A stretch of DNA of 64,000 bases from Suillus spraguei (Eukaryota > Basidiomycota > Agaricomycetes > Boletales > Suillaceae): positions 1 to 64,000 of the forward strand of contig JABCPU010000116.1 in NCBI GenBank assembly GCA_016800925.1, read 5' to 3'. Shown one piece after another: positions 12,501 to 22,391 of this stretch. The notes beneath the pieces are model-generated. The model saw only the letters and a program-made list of their open reading frames with translations. It was not told the origin of the DNA and ran no database searches. Each line of letters begins with the position of its first letter. Within the stretch, counting starts at the first letter, position 1. Made by a program: the position numbers and the translations under genes.

Positions 12501-13423
12501 CCATCAGGGAACTCTCCCAGCACTTCAAACTTCGTGATCTAGGCCCCACCACTCAGCTTCTAGGGATTAAGATTGACAGAGAACGCTCTAAGCACTCCAT
12601 TACCATATCCCAACAACAATACTGTCTAGATATCCTAGAACGCTTTGGCATGGCTGATTGCAAACCCATATCCACTCCTATGCAGCCCAACCTTCGACTC
12701 AGCCGCTCTCAATGTCCCCAGACACCAGATGAAGTCCAGTTCATGAAGAATGTCCCTTATCTTGCTGCAGTTGGCGCTCTAATGTACTTAGCCACCACAA
12801 CTCGTCCAGACATTGCCTACACTGTTGGCTGTCTTGCCAGATTCAACTCTAATCCAGGCATAGCTCACTGGCAAGCTGTCAAGCACCTACTGCGCTATCT
12901 GAGGGGCACTGCAGACTATAAGATCACTTATGCACCTGATCCATCTTCCACTGAATTGTTCTCAACTTACTCAGATGCTGATCATGGTGGATGCAAGGAC
13001 ACTGGACGCTCTACTGGAGGATACCTGGTGAAGATTGGCACTGGCACTGTATCATGGTCATCAAAGCTGCAAAGCATTGTTGCACTATCCACTACTGAGG
13101 CAGAGTACATTGCAGCAGTCTCAGCAGGCAAGGAAATCCGTTGGATGCGAAATCTATTGCAAGAAATGGGATTCCCTGCCACTGGACCATCTATACTCAG
13201 GATAGACAACCAGAGCGCCATATCTGTTGCCAAACACCCAGAGCACCATGGAAGGATGAAGCAACTTGATCTCAGTTGGTACTGGCTTAGGGATGTAGTG
13301 CACAAAGAGATAATTGCACCCACCTTTGTAGCCACAGTTGACCAGCCTGCTGATATCTTAACCAAGGCATTGAGTCGACCTAAGGTGGAGACATTTTGTA
13401 GAATAATAGGGCTGCACAGATGA
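9594..13423 (+). pseudogene. Copia Gag-Pol polyprotein, one frameshift after protease
   Basis: About 1276 codons from the ATG at 9594 to the stop ending at 13423. Approximate residue positions are Gag 1-225, zinc knuckle C-x2-C-x4-H-x4-C near 227, protease DTGATSHM near 332, integrase HHCC near 470 (HRRLAHHH to CEPCLAGK), the integrase catalytic acidic residues between about 533 and 632 (HTDVHQ, then NGVAERAN), reverse transcriptase with FVDDMTF near 953, and RNase H from about 1126 to the end. The G run at 10695-10697 is one base shorter than in the left copy, so the frame ends at 10727 and restarts in another frame. The left copy is intact at this point and broken in gag instead, so neither copy is whole. 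Confidence 0.93.
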
Positions 13424-13451
13424 GGGGGAGTTATTAGAGATGTGCTCAGTC

Positions 13452-13460
13452 AGGGGGGAG
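13452..13460 (+). other. Polypurine tract of right Copia element
   Basis: AGGGGGGAG lies directly before the 3' LTR start TGTTAG. This is the plus-strand primer of LTR retrotransposons. It is 29 bp after the Gag-Pol stop codon. Confidence 0.85.
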
Positions 13461-13752
13461 TGTTAGTTGTGTGACTTTGCACTTAATTAGTTCAAGGACT
13501 TTCAGGACTTTCAGGACTTTCAGTACACTTTCGAGACATTGAGGACACTTCAATGACCGCACTTTTGGGACACTTTAAGGACATTACCATGATAGGCATT
13601 GTTTACATTTATTTACAAAAACTCGTCCATAGTCAGAGTTCATAGTCTTATATGCCTTGTGCATTGACTCTGAACTCTCAGGTATGATACATTTATATAG
13701 ATACTTAATATACGTGTGCATTGACTCTGAACTCTCAGCTTGACTTGTAATA
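13461..13752 (+). repeat. 3' LTR of right Copia element (292 bp)
   Basis: It runs from TGTTAGTTG to CTTGTAATA, the long LTR form. It is followed at once by CCTGGACCCCACC, which is Helitron helicase coding sequence. Confidence 0.92.
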
Positions 13753-14202
13753 CCTGGACCCCACCAGTGGCCTCTATAACAGAACTAGGATGATCCTCCT
13801 GTCTTGGACCACGCTGTCCTCAGGTGTCATATTCTTAGAGATGGAGTTGATGAAGCTCATCAAGATGATCAGCACACTGTCCTAATCCCCTGCATGACAC
13901 TGGATGTCATGTCTGAAGACAATCCTATCCCTTTCAAGTGTCGCCAATTCCCCGCTCGTCTTGCATTCACTATGACAATCAACAAGGCTCAAGGTCAAAG
14001 TGTGAAGTAAGTTGGGCTGGATTTGCAGACTCCCGTGTTCAGTCATGGACAGCTGTATGTGGTTTTGTCTCACTGCACTCACCCAGAGAGAGTGCTTGCC
14101 ATCTTTCCGGAGCATGAAGAAGGGTCAAAGATGACCAATGTGGTGTATACAGAAGTGCTGAGAGGACTTAGAGATAGAGATGATATGGAGGTTGAGGATT
14201 GA
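13753..14202 (+). pseudogene. Helitron helicase, C-terminal fragment
   Basis: Reading starts with LDPTSGLYNRTRM, moves to another frame after about 13800, then gives FPARLAFTMTINKAQGQS, the strongly conserved C-terminal helicase motif. The next segment, [12 protein letters not shown], follows a TAA stop at about 14008-14010. It ends with [15 protein letters not shown] and a TGA at 14200-14202. The Helitron coding sequence between LWN (the spacer at 8915) and LDPTSG is missing, roughly three hundred residues in intact relatives, so a deletion accompanied the Copia rearrangement. Confidence 0.85.
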
Positions 14203-14388
14203 TTGATGTATATTGATGTACTTTTATATAGAGGACTGAGTGATGTGATGTACAGTGCACTTTTAGATGGTGCAGTAGATTTTAGTTTAGTTTTCTTGAA
14301 ATGCTGCTCAAAATGTACATGTCTGTTTTAAAATCCACTATGATTGTGAATAAGTTAAGGTGCACGAAGTAGTGATTATTAGGATAAG

Positions 14389-14446
14389 CCAAGGCCAGAA
14401 AGCCAAAAAGAGTGTGAAGCACTCTTTCTGGCTTTCTGTGCCTTGG
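14389..14446 (+). repeat. Long hairpin, candidate Helitron 3' structure (first)
   Basis: An imperfect inverted repeat centred on the loop TGAAG (14415-14419). The inner arms AAAGAGTG and CACTCTTT pair perfectly. Outer arms of about 17 more pairs, including AGAAAGCC with GGCTTTCT and CCAAGGC with GCCTTGG, extend it. It lies about 190 bp after the helicase stop codon. Confidence 0.7.
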
Positions 14447-14516
14447 GCAAAAGAGAATTATTGGGATGAAGCCAAGGCCAGGAAGGCAAACAGAATTATT
14501 AGGATGAAGCCAAGGC

Positions 14517-14557
14517 CAGGGAGCAAAAGGAGTGCAAAGCACTCCTTTTGCTTCCTG
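14517..14557 (+). repeat. Second hairpin with perfect 12-bp arms
   Basis: GCAAAAGGAGTG (14523-14534), loop CAAAG, then CACTCCTTTTGC (14540-14551), with about six further weaker pairs outside. It is related to the hairpin at 14389-14446, and the motif GCCAAGGCCAG occurs three times between 14388 and 14519. Helitrons end in a short hairpin followed by CTRR; no clear CTRR follows here, so the end is not proven. Confidence 0.65.
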
Positions 14558-14949
14558 TGACAAAGGCACAATGGGTGGTGGACTCGTCTCAGTGGATGTG
14601 GGTTATTTGCAGATGGCACATTACTTAGCATGTCACCATTCACAATGCCTGGACCTGTCGACAGCACGTATAGGGACTTCCATAGAGGAATTTTAACAAA
14701 AGGGGACTCTGAGGATGCTGAAGTGGAATTGACTTTATCTGATGAAGACATGGCTGATGTACTGGATACTGGATTGTACACAGTTATCAAATGCAGATCT
14801 GCCTGGGGTATTTGTATCTTTTATGAACCAAACTCCTTATCGGCTCCAGTCGATATGTTTCATGATGCAGGTGATTTGGCTCATTGTCTTCCTTGAATTA
14901 TCTCTAAGTTTCTCATGTGTTTTCTATGTCTCATGTGTTTCTGTCATAG
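14558..14949 (+). other. Spacer with an unassigned 88-codon frame
   Basis: A plus-strand frame at 14630-14896 includes the acidic segment DSEDAEVELTLSDEDMADVL. It resembles no family I can name and is probably part of decayed transposon sequence. Confidence 0.25.
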
Positions 14950-15157
14950 TGTTACAGCCATGCCAAAATGGAGGCTGCTCAGAAGTTCCAGCTTGGCATG
15001 GGGGTTGCACTGAAGCTTCATAACTAATTCAAGGGGGCTTGGCCTTAGCTCATGCGCTGTGCCCCTTATATGAGTATGTGCCCCTAATTTCATATGAAGT
15101 CCAAAGGGGAGTTCCAGTGAAGTCTGGAGGGGAACTCCAGAGGAACTCTAAGACTAT

Positions 15158-16039
15158 GTTAGCAACCTAGCCAGGCACTAAGGAACTTGAGTGGTATCTG
15201 CGACAGGCGCTCTATCAAGAGCGGCGGCCCATGCATATCGGTCTCCTAGCGTGGAGTGCGCTAGTTGTGTTGGTCGGAGGTGGGCGCTACGCGCTGTCTC
15301 ACGACCTACGTCACAGAGACGAGGTTCTTGACAACGATCAAAGACATAGAAGCGATGAGCTTCTATGAAGTTCGAATAGTGACAATAAGCTTATGAAAAG
15401 CTTATTGAAAGAATTTCAGGGTCGAAGATCAAGTAGATTCAAGTTAAAGAAGTACAAAGGCTATCTGCACATATTTATACATAAGGTTGAATCAGAGTGC
15501 AAATACATAAGTATTGCTGAATTAAGTATGATGTCAGATAGCCAATAAGAGGACGCATGCTCATGAACAAGAGGCGTATCAACCAATGAGAATGTGCATG
15601 TGCGCAAAGGAGTCATAAGTGCGAAGCCGAAGGTATAAAGGGTACGAGCCAATGAGGCGACACACAAGTTAAGAAAGGTAAACGGTAAAAGGATAAAGCA
15701 TAAAACGATACCAAGACGTCCTTGAAGGTAGACAGGGGGTTTCCATGAACTGAGCGAGTGTGCATGTTGAAGCGCAAGGTAATGCAACGAGCGCACAGGA
15801 GGCACTTGAAGTGTGTGAAGCGAGAGAGGCGTGTATAGGCGTGAAGGAGGTAGAAGGCACGCGAAGAGGGCGTGTTCAACAATGATGGAGGAGACGAGTG
15901 TAGGTGAGGTAGGGAGTGACGATGGCAATCCCAGATGAGATAGCGGAGGACGAGGATAGAAGCCTGGTCGGGACGAGAGTAGCGGCGACGCATAGGAGGA
16001 AAAATGATAGTAGGGGCACAAGAAGGTGTTCTTGTAACA
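15158..16039 (+). mobile_element. Solo LTR, family 3 (882 bp), with target duplication GACTA
   Basis: It starts TGTTAGCAACC and ends TTCTTGTAACA. Flanking direct repeats are GACTA at 15153-15157 and 16040-16044. The minus strand holds an open frame of 186 codons (15461-16021) with no recognisable domain; it is most likely chance. The 3' end (GGGGCACA..TTGTAACA) resembles that of family 4 at 20276-20296. Confidence 0.88.
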
Positions 16040-16463
16040 GACTAGACTTCTCAGAAGAGCGCAGACAGACTACCAGAGGAGCATGGGAAACACGCTGGAA
16101 CTATTTCCGGAGGACAGGGATTAAAGGTAAGACTACTGGGACATGTCCCAAGTAGAATGGAACAGAGGACAGACTGACAGATGAAGTCCAGGGCAGGATA
16201 GGAGCGAAGCTCCAGGGGGAAAGATGATTCATAGGAGGTCAAGGATAGGATAGGATAGGACCAGAGGACAAGGAGCAGAAGAGCAAGGAGTGAGGAGTGG
16301 AGCTCCATGGATCTAGGGGAAGTATTGCCCTACTGTAGAGGAGTAGGTCTGGAGATTATGTAATGATAGTATAGGCTACTATGGATGAAGTCCAGAGTAG
16401 AAACAGACAGAGGAAGACTACCAAAGGTAGAGCTGGAGATGAACAGGATTAAAGACAGGAGTC

Positions 16464-17168
16464 TGTTAAGACTGTACTCAAAAGGTAAAGGATCTGAAGG
16501 GCTTTGGCCTCAGTTTGTACACTGCCCCTTTCCTGAGTATTGCCCCTTATTTCAGAGGGAAGATATTTGTATACAGGTCTGAAGATGGTCGCGTGATGGA
16601 TCTGGACGTCCAAAGGTAACAGATATGTCATGTCCGAAGGTTATCCAGAATGTAGGAATGGAATGAGGTACAATGCTAGTGTCGGACAGAGTCCTAACTA
16701 GAAACTAATGGACGTAGACTACACAAAGGTAGAGCTGGAGATAGTAGACTATAGAAATCAATCCTAAGTCTCGGAAGGTGACTAGAGTCGGGAGGAAACT
16801 CAAGTCCGGAGGAACAGAATGAGTAGCATCTAAGATGATATTCAAACTAAGGTTCTACGGACATTTACAAGTGGTTTATATACTGTAAGTAACTGGCACA
16901 GATAATCAATGAGTCTGGGACCAAGGGCTATGTATGATGTATAATGGAAGTCTATTAGGAAATGCACAGCGGATCAATAAGCAGGATGGAAATATACATA
17001 GCCGGAATGCTGAAGACAGGAGGATTGCTGAAAGGAGGTAGACACAGATGTCTACAATGGAGTTAGAGTGCGAGAAGTAGGAACTTTCGGATGGGTGGTC
17101 TGGATAGGATCTGTGGACTGGATGGAAGCAGGATCGATCAGATCAGATCAGATGTATGGTATATGACA
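16464..17168 (+). mobile_element. Solo LTR, family 1 (705 bp), with target duplication GAGTC
   Basis: It starts TGTTAAGACTG and ends GTATATGACA, as in the copy at 1601-2370. GAGTC flanks it at 16459-16463 and 17169-17173. It is nested in the family 2 element, so it is younger than that insertion. Confidence 0.9.
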
Positions 17169-17509
17169 GAGTCGGACAAAGTCCGGAAAGCATAATATAA
17201 CAAAGGGTCAAATGTCTGGCCTAGGGAATACTCCCATAGGCCTAAACCGGAAGCTTACAAGGGCCGGAGTCCAAGTGCGAGAACAGAACAAAGTTATATT
17301 GACATGAGAAGTATAGGTGGTACGAAGATAGAAAGCAGAAGGAAACAATCAATAGGAAAACATCAATGGAAAAACATCAATATTCAGACTGAAGTCTGCT
17401 AGAGTATAAGTGCGAGTTTATATACTGTAGGGAACATAGGTATGGATCAGTAAGCAAAGTCTGAGGCTATGTATGTAGCATGTGGAATCACATTAGTTAG
17501 TTTGACAGA

Positions 17510-18800
17510 ACATAAGTATATGACTCTTTCGACAGCAACCACATGGCAACAGACTGCCCCAAGGATGCTGACATATGCAGAACGTGCGGAGAACAACACT
17601 GCACAGAATGTGCAAGGTAGACGACCCCAACAACTATCACTGCACTAACTGCGAAATCAAGGGACATGCAGCATGGAGCCAAGTGTGCCCGACATTCCTA
17701 AGCAAGTGGGACGCATACAAAAGACGCAATGATGAATCGAGATATCGATTCTACCTGACGGAGGACCCACTTACATGGGAAAAGATAGATGAACAGCCCA
17801 ACGAGTGGGACGAGTACCAGCAAGAAGGTAACACTGACCACACAGCCCCAACTAACCAGAATCTCCCCCCACCTCAACAAAACAGAATGAGAGAAGCAAG
17901 ACCAAGTCTCAAGATTTCCCAACAACATCCCATTGGGAAGCCAATCCTGTCTCACAGACATGTGGACATAGCAAGAAAACACGCCAGACACTCAACCTCA
18001 ACGTTCTCAATCCACTGCCTCAAGAGACTCCTTCTTCTCAACACTCAACTACACGCAAGACGGCAACGCGGCCAGTGGTTGGGACTAATGCAGCAAGAAC
18101 CAGCAGCACAACGCCAACAGAGAACCAACTTCAAAATATGGCAAACAAATCTCGGTAAATCCTCCAACACATGGGAACACCTCCTGAAGAACCTCAACCC
18201 CAACAAATATGACATGGCATGTATACAAGAACCCTTTCTCAATCCTGTGAATCTCGCTAATGCCTCCAGTCTCCGACACTATTGGGATGTGATATACCCA
18301 ACCAGACACCACACAAATCAAAACCGAATGCAAGTGATAATGCTAATCAACAAGAAGATCTCAAGAACAGGTGGCACGCTATCCCAATTCAATCAACAAA
18401 CATCATGGCCATAGAACTATCAAGAGACTTCGGAAAGGTGTGTTTCTACAATATATATAATCCCTGTGACCATGACAGCACCCTGCATTTTCTCGAAAGG
18501 TATATGCAAACTGAACATATAATTTGGTTAGGCGATTTCAACCGCCACCACCTGATGTGGGAGCTAACATCAAATGGTCACCTATTCACTGCGGCGAACC
18601 TCGATGCCGCAGGTGTACTAATAAATCTTCTCGCACTGTACAATTTAGTTCAAGTACTACCCCTGGGAATCGCCACACTGGAAGCATCATCCACCAAGAA
18701 CCTCACGAGACCCGATAACGTCTTCTGCTCAGCCCAACTCCAACACACTTTCACGGCATGCAACATTGAGTACCACAATATCTGTTGGCGCACCTTATCC
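17510..18800 (+). pseudogene. Non-LTR retrotransposon (LINE) fragment: zinc knuckles and APE endonuclease
   Basis: The plus-strand reading begins with DSNHMATDCPKDADICRTCGEQ and continues with NNYHCTNCEIKGHAAWSQVCP. These are CCHC knuckles of the type found between ORF1-like and endonuclease regions of fungal and plant LINEs. From about 18130 it reads IWQTNLGKSSNTWEHLLK and DMACIQEPFL, the start of an APE-like endonuclease. After a frameshift near 18340-18400 come IIWLGDFNRHHLMW and TRPDNVF, two further endonuclease motifs. Homology stops about 18790, before any reverse transcriptase, so both ends are lost. Frameshifts occur near 17615 and 18370. Confidence 0.82.
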
Positions 18801-19825
18801 ATTTGGGTTGGACACCGTTAGCTTCTTGCACATCATTATTATGAGGAATGACATGAATGTGATGGATTCACACACCCAATGTCATCATCATACAGCAAAC
18901 ATAAATCAGTCTTGGGTTGCACGTCGGCCTTCTTGAATGACAAGCTATCCTCTGCATCACGGAACACTTGCAGGCATTGCTGAGTTAACTCTTTCTGAAC
19001 TCACTCGTAGTATTTTCCATGATCGAGTCATAGATGGATACATATCTTAAAGTTTGAGACGATTGGCACTCGGAAGAGTGAGTGCCAGTGTATTCGCTGC
19101 AGTGAGCTAGCAAAATCATCCGTGGCTTTACCACTCAATATTCGAAGGCAAGTCTCACCACATTGCGAGTCAGCGATTTGGAATTAAAACTGTGAACTGT
19201 TTGGTGTCTGGACTCCAATACAGTATTGAATTGAGAGTGCAAGGGTGAAGTGACCAAATCATCCCCAGGCCCTAAGGTCTAGATGTTGAACACCCTCAAA
19301 TTTGAACTCTCTGCAAAAAAGATGATGCAAGGGTGCAAACGAGCAAATATCAATATTGCTCCTCGCCATGCATGTATAAAGAAGACTAAGCAAAGGTGAA
19401 GTTTCATTCTGTTCAGCTGGACCAGGACCGCTGTAGTACCAGAAAATTCTGGTAAGTTATCCCCATTAATATTGGTATGCAATGTGCATGTCCCACTTGT
19501 GGAATTTGAAGGCAGCTAACTCGGTTATCACCATGCAGCAAACAGGTTTCACTGGCACACGCTCACGATCATATTAGAGATGCCATTAGCTACTAAGTAC
19601 TCTGACTATATAGTATAGTCACTGGGAATTTATTTGAATGGACCTACATAAAACTGAAGTTCCACCAATCAGGCCAGAATTTCAATCAAGCTCAAGTCCC
19701 AATTTCAAGCTTCAGGCTGCAATGATTATGCAAACATACTCCAAAGGCTGTGTCTGGATATATAAGCACTTGGTTAAATAGTCTATAGCAATTACATTTA
19801 TATCCCATTGTCCATGGCTGCAGAC
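18801..19825. other. No supported feature
   Basis: AT-rich sequence with stops in all frames. I see no coding motif, repeat or RNA gene in it. Confidence 0.4.
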
Positions 19826-20296
19826 TGTTATGAACTGGGGTGGCATCACCAGCGATAGTGATAAGACACAGACGGTCTGCTGGGAAGTTCTACTACGTTC
19901 AAAAGAGAACGAGGACTACTACAAGGAAGTGTTCCGAGTAGGATCAAGGGTTCGGTCGAAGAGTCATGACTCTAAGATGATCTGTAGAATGGAGACTAAG
20001 ACTAAGGAGTGCTTAGACTTAGAGATGATTCAGATGACTTAGGTTGGAGACCTAAGCGAAGGATATTCAGGTAAAACCCAGTAAGATTAAAGTGAGGTAT
20101 ACAAGCATAATACAACGTGCTTAAATAAGCCAATATGTGCGCACGGACCAAGAGAGACGTGAGAACGTAAGTGCGTATCCAAAGGAGGAAGGCTACTATA
20201 GTACAGATGCATTGAGCATGTGAGTCAGAGTCATATTACGTAATATACAAAGTAAAGGAGACAGAAGAATGAATAGGGGCACATACAATTGTAACA
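19826..20296 (+). mobile_element. Solo LTR, family 4 (471 bp), with target duplication CAGAC
   Basis: It starts TGTTATGAACTGGGG and ends ACAATTGTAACA, flanked by CAGAC at 19821-19825 and 20297-20301. The part from about 20068 (AGGTAAAACCCAGTAAG) recurs at 24376-24526. Confidence 0.88.
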
Positions 20297-21700
20297 CAGA
20301 CCTGGGGCACAAGCATGACATCTTACTTAACATCCTTTGTGGGGTGTCCAAAGGGGTGGCCAAATCACACCAATAGTGATCTACAGCCTAAGATCTAATG
20401 ACCACATTACAGGTGGGAGCTTAATCCTGCAATTGCTCACTCATATCAATGACTACAGCAGTCCCCACCTCCTTCCTGCCTGACCTAGAGGTCAACATTG
20501 TCAAATCAGTCCGTTTTCATTGGTGGGATAGCTCCTATGACACGTCACAGGCACGGGTGGTGACCCAGAGTTCCTCATACATTTGAACACTGATGTCAAC
20601 GTCGTGTTCAGCGTGGAACAGGTGAGCACCTGCAAAAGAAACCCTGCCATGCTACATACTCCATTCAAGGTTTCCAAACCTTTTGACCTGACCGTCGAGG
20701 TCACTGACCGGTCGCCTGCAATAAACTCTCTTCAGTTTCAGACCTCCACTTCACTAGAGACAGGCAGTCTGGGTCTGCATCATACATCAAGAACAGTTAC
20801 CAGAACTGCTCCCAAGGTCACTAACGGGGGATCTGGAAGTCTGCCACTGTCGCATGGCAACTTCTCTTACTTGCAGGCTAGTCATAATTCTTCTATTCCT
20901 CTGAGGGAGACAACCAGAGCCCGTCTACCAAAATCAATATGATGGATGCAGAAATTGACAGGTGGCTCACACCTTCTCTAGAACGTGACTGGGAAAGCTT
21001 TCCAAAAAGTTACTGTAGCAAGAATAGCCGCACCAGCCTCCTTGGGCTCTTCTATGTCATTGACTGCTCTGTCATTGACATAATAACCCGGGTTAGTGAA
21101 TCTCTACAGCTCTTACCTGCAGCTGACCTTTTTTTTAGCTTGGAGTAAGCAGGATGAAGAATAGTACTGCTTCAAGAATGTCATGCAGAAGCGCTCATCA
21201 GTGGGTAAACCCCACTTATCTAAGGCCGTTGTTGACATGGCATTGGAACTGCATAGCTACTCAGAGCTTCTGGCCTTCCGCAACAAGTACCCACCTGGCA
21301 ATTGAAGCACTGGTAAATCTGAACTTGATGCCAAATGGACGAGAGGTTACGCGGTGGGCGTGGGTAGGGGATTTTATGGCATTGAAAAAAACTCTCACCA
21401 ACCAACCACCCAGAAGAATTATGCAAATCATGAGGCAGGATGTTCAGGTTGAATCTGAGGGTCAGTAGCAGCATAGTCTCATGATGCCTTATCTAAGAGG
21501 GGAATGTGACAACTTACATATATATATATATGTCATCATTTAAAGATCAATGTACGGCTTGTGTGCGACAATTAGTGTTGTGGGCAGAACTCTGCCATTC
21601 TGCCATGTGGCAGGGCAGAACTGGCACTGCCAGGCAGAATGTGGCAGAACTCCCGCACCTACAGAACTGTGGGAGGGTGTACTATATACCATTTTAGTGT
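20297..21700. other. Unassigned, transposon-like
   Basis: Plus-strand open frames at 20583-20942 and 21154-21468 show no domain I can name. A (TA)n tract with TATATATATATA lies at about 21519-21532. The part after 21480 probably belongs to the hAT remnant that follows. Confidence 0.3.
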
Positions 21701-22390
21701 ATGATTGCGTGAATCAAAGCACTCCATTGAAGTCATTTGGTGTGCACACAAGATGTCAACACTACGACTCAAGGATGGCGACGACATGGAGTTCTTTGCT
21801 CATGCAAAGTCAGTCTTCAAGCATCGATTTCAATCAATCAATACAAAATATCACACCTTGCATGGTCAAAGTGGCATTGGAAATTGCACTACAGTGGAAG
21901 TGGAGTAAAGCAAAGGCCAACACACTTGTCACGGACCTTAAGGCATATAATTTCTGCTAAGCACCATTCGCTGGTGGCCAGGCAGATGGACTAGCTTGGT
22001 GGGAGAATCTCCCAGTCAACTCTGATGCACACCCACTGAAGGCTTTTGCAATTATCATCTTATCCATCGTCCCACATGCAGCTGAGGTTGAACATCTCTT
22101 TTCAGAACTTGGTGGTATGCAGTCGGCCAAGCACTGCAATCTCAGTTCACACATTCAAGACACTTGGCAAGGTCCGTGCTAATCTTCGCTATCACATCCA
22201 CCTTAAAATGTTACTGATGGCAAACCAACACAACGACACCATGCTTACATGCACACAACTGAACTTCCGGGAATTGATACGGAGGTTGCCAAAGAGCTCG
22301 AAACCAACTTTGCATTTGTTCCCCCACTTTCAGCAGTCTCCAGTGACAATCTCAAAGGTCCTGAATCAATCTCACTTGGGCATTGTCAAT
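21700..22390 (+). pseudogene. hAT transposase, C-terminal part, broken
   Basis: The reading around 21985-22135 gives LAWWENLPVNSDAHPLKAF and then SIVPHAAEVEHLFSELGG. This is the hATC dimerisation domain, with its WW pair and the spaced E..FS..G motif. Upstream, about 21870-21955 reads LEIALQWKWSKAKANTL, and downstream TEVAKELETNFAFVPPLS (22270-22325) fits the transposase tail. A TAA interrupts the frame at 21958 and frameshifts separate the parts. hAT transposases cut and paste DNA elements with 8-bp target duplications; no terminal repeats were found. Confidence 0.78.
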
Positions 22391-22391
22391 T

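Larger units (their letters stand above)
8961..13752 (+). mobile_element. Copia-type LTR retrotransposon, right copy, complete LTRs
   Basis: The element is 4792 bp. It has a 277-bp 5' LTR (8961-9237), an adjacent primer site, one Gag-Pol frame, a polypurine tract (13452-13460) and a 292-bp 3' LTR (13461-13752). Its immediate flanks are GGATG on the left and CCTGG on the right, which do not match each other. GGATG is the inverse of the left flank of the sister element. It differs from the sister by a few single bases only, so the pair is recent or has been kept alike by gene conversion. The two elements are head to head with 5' LTRs in the middle, so their transcription would run outwards. Confidence 0.95.
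1268..14202 (+). mobile_element. Decayed Helitron, interrupted by one solo LTR and two Copia elements
   Basis: Plus-strand fragments read in order as a Helitron Rep/helicase protein: an N-terminal region (1268-1600), the Helitron_like_N replication-initiator domain (about 2371-3500), the linker and start of the PIF1-like helicase (3500-4161), and the helicase C-terminus (13753-14202). Helitrons are rolling-circle DNA transposons that use an HUH nuclease and a helicase. The frame is broken by several stops and frameshifts, by a solo LTR at 1601-2370 and by the Copia pair at 4162-13752. The helicase core with its ATP-binding motifs is absent, so the copy cannot be autonomous. I could not fix the 5' TC and 3' CTRR termini, so the outer limits are only those of recognisable coding sequence. 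Confidence 0.85.
14950..17506 (+). mobile_element. LTR-like element, family 2, interrupted by two solo LTRs
   Basis: It starts TGTTACAGCCATGCC at 14950 and aligns by eye with 25536-26279 (TGTTACAACCATGC). Shared parts include the GCTTGGCCT..CTCATGCGCTGTGCCCC segment (15037-15064) and the GGAACTATTTCC to GGATAGGATAGGATAG segment (16097-16260). A third shared part, GGCCTAGGGAAT..CCCATAGGCCT, lies near 17219-17246. Solo LTRs at 15158-16039 and 16464-17168 sit inside it, each with its own target duplication. The 3' end is uncertain (about 17500) and no target duplication was found for the outer element. Confidence 0.7.

Noticed and set aside
4162..13752. Palindrome as a fold-back (missing adapter) read artefact
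   Set aside because: A fold-back would also mirror the outer flank. The mirror stops exactly at the LTR ends, and the flanks are different parts of one Helitron. The two copies also carry private differences. Read mapping would still be needed to exclude misassembly.
15461..16021. 186-codon minus-strand ORF
   Set aside because: It lies wholly inside a solo LTR and has no motif; long chance frames also occur on both strands there.
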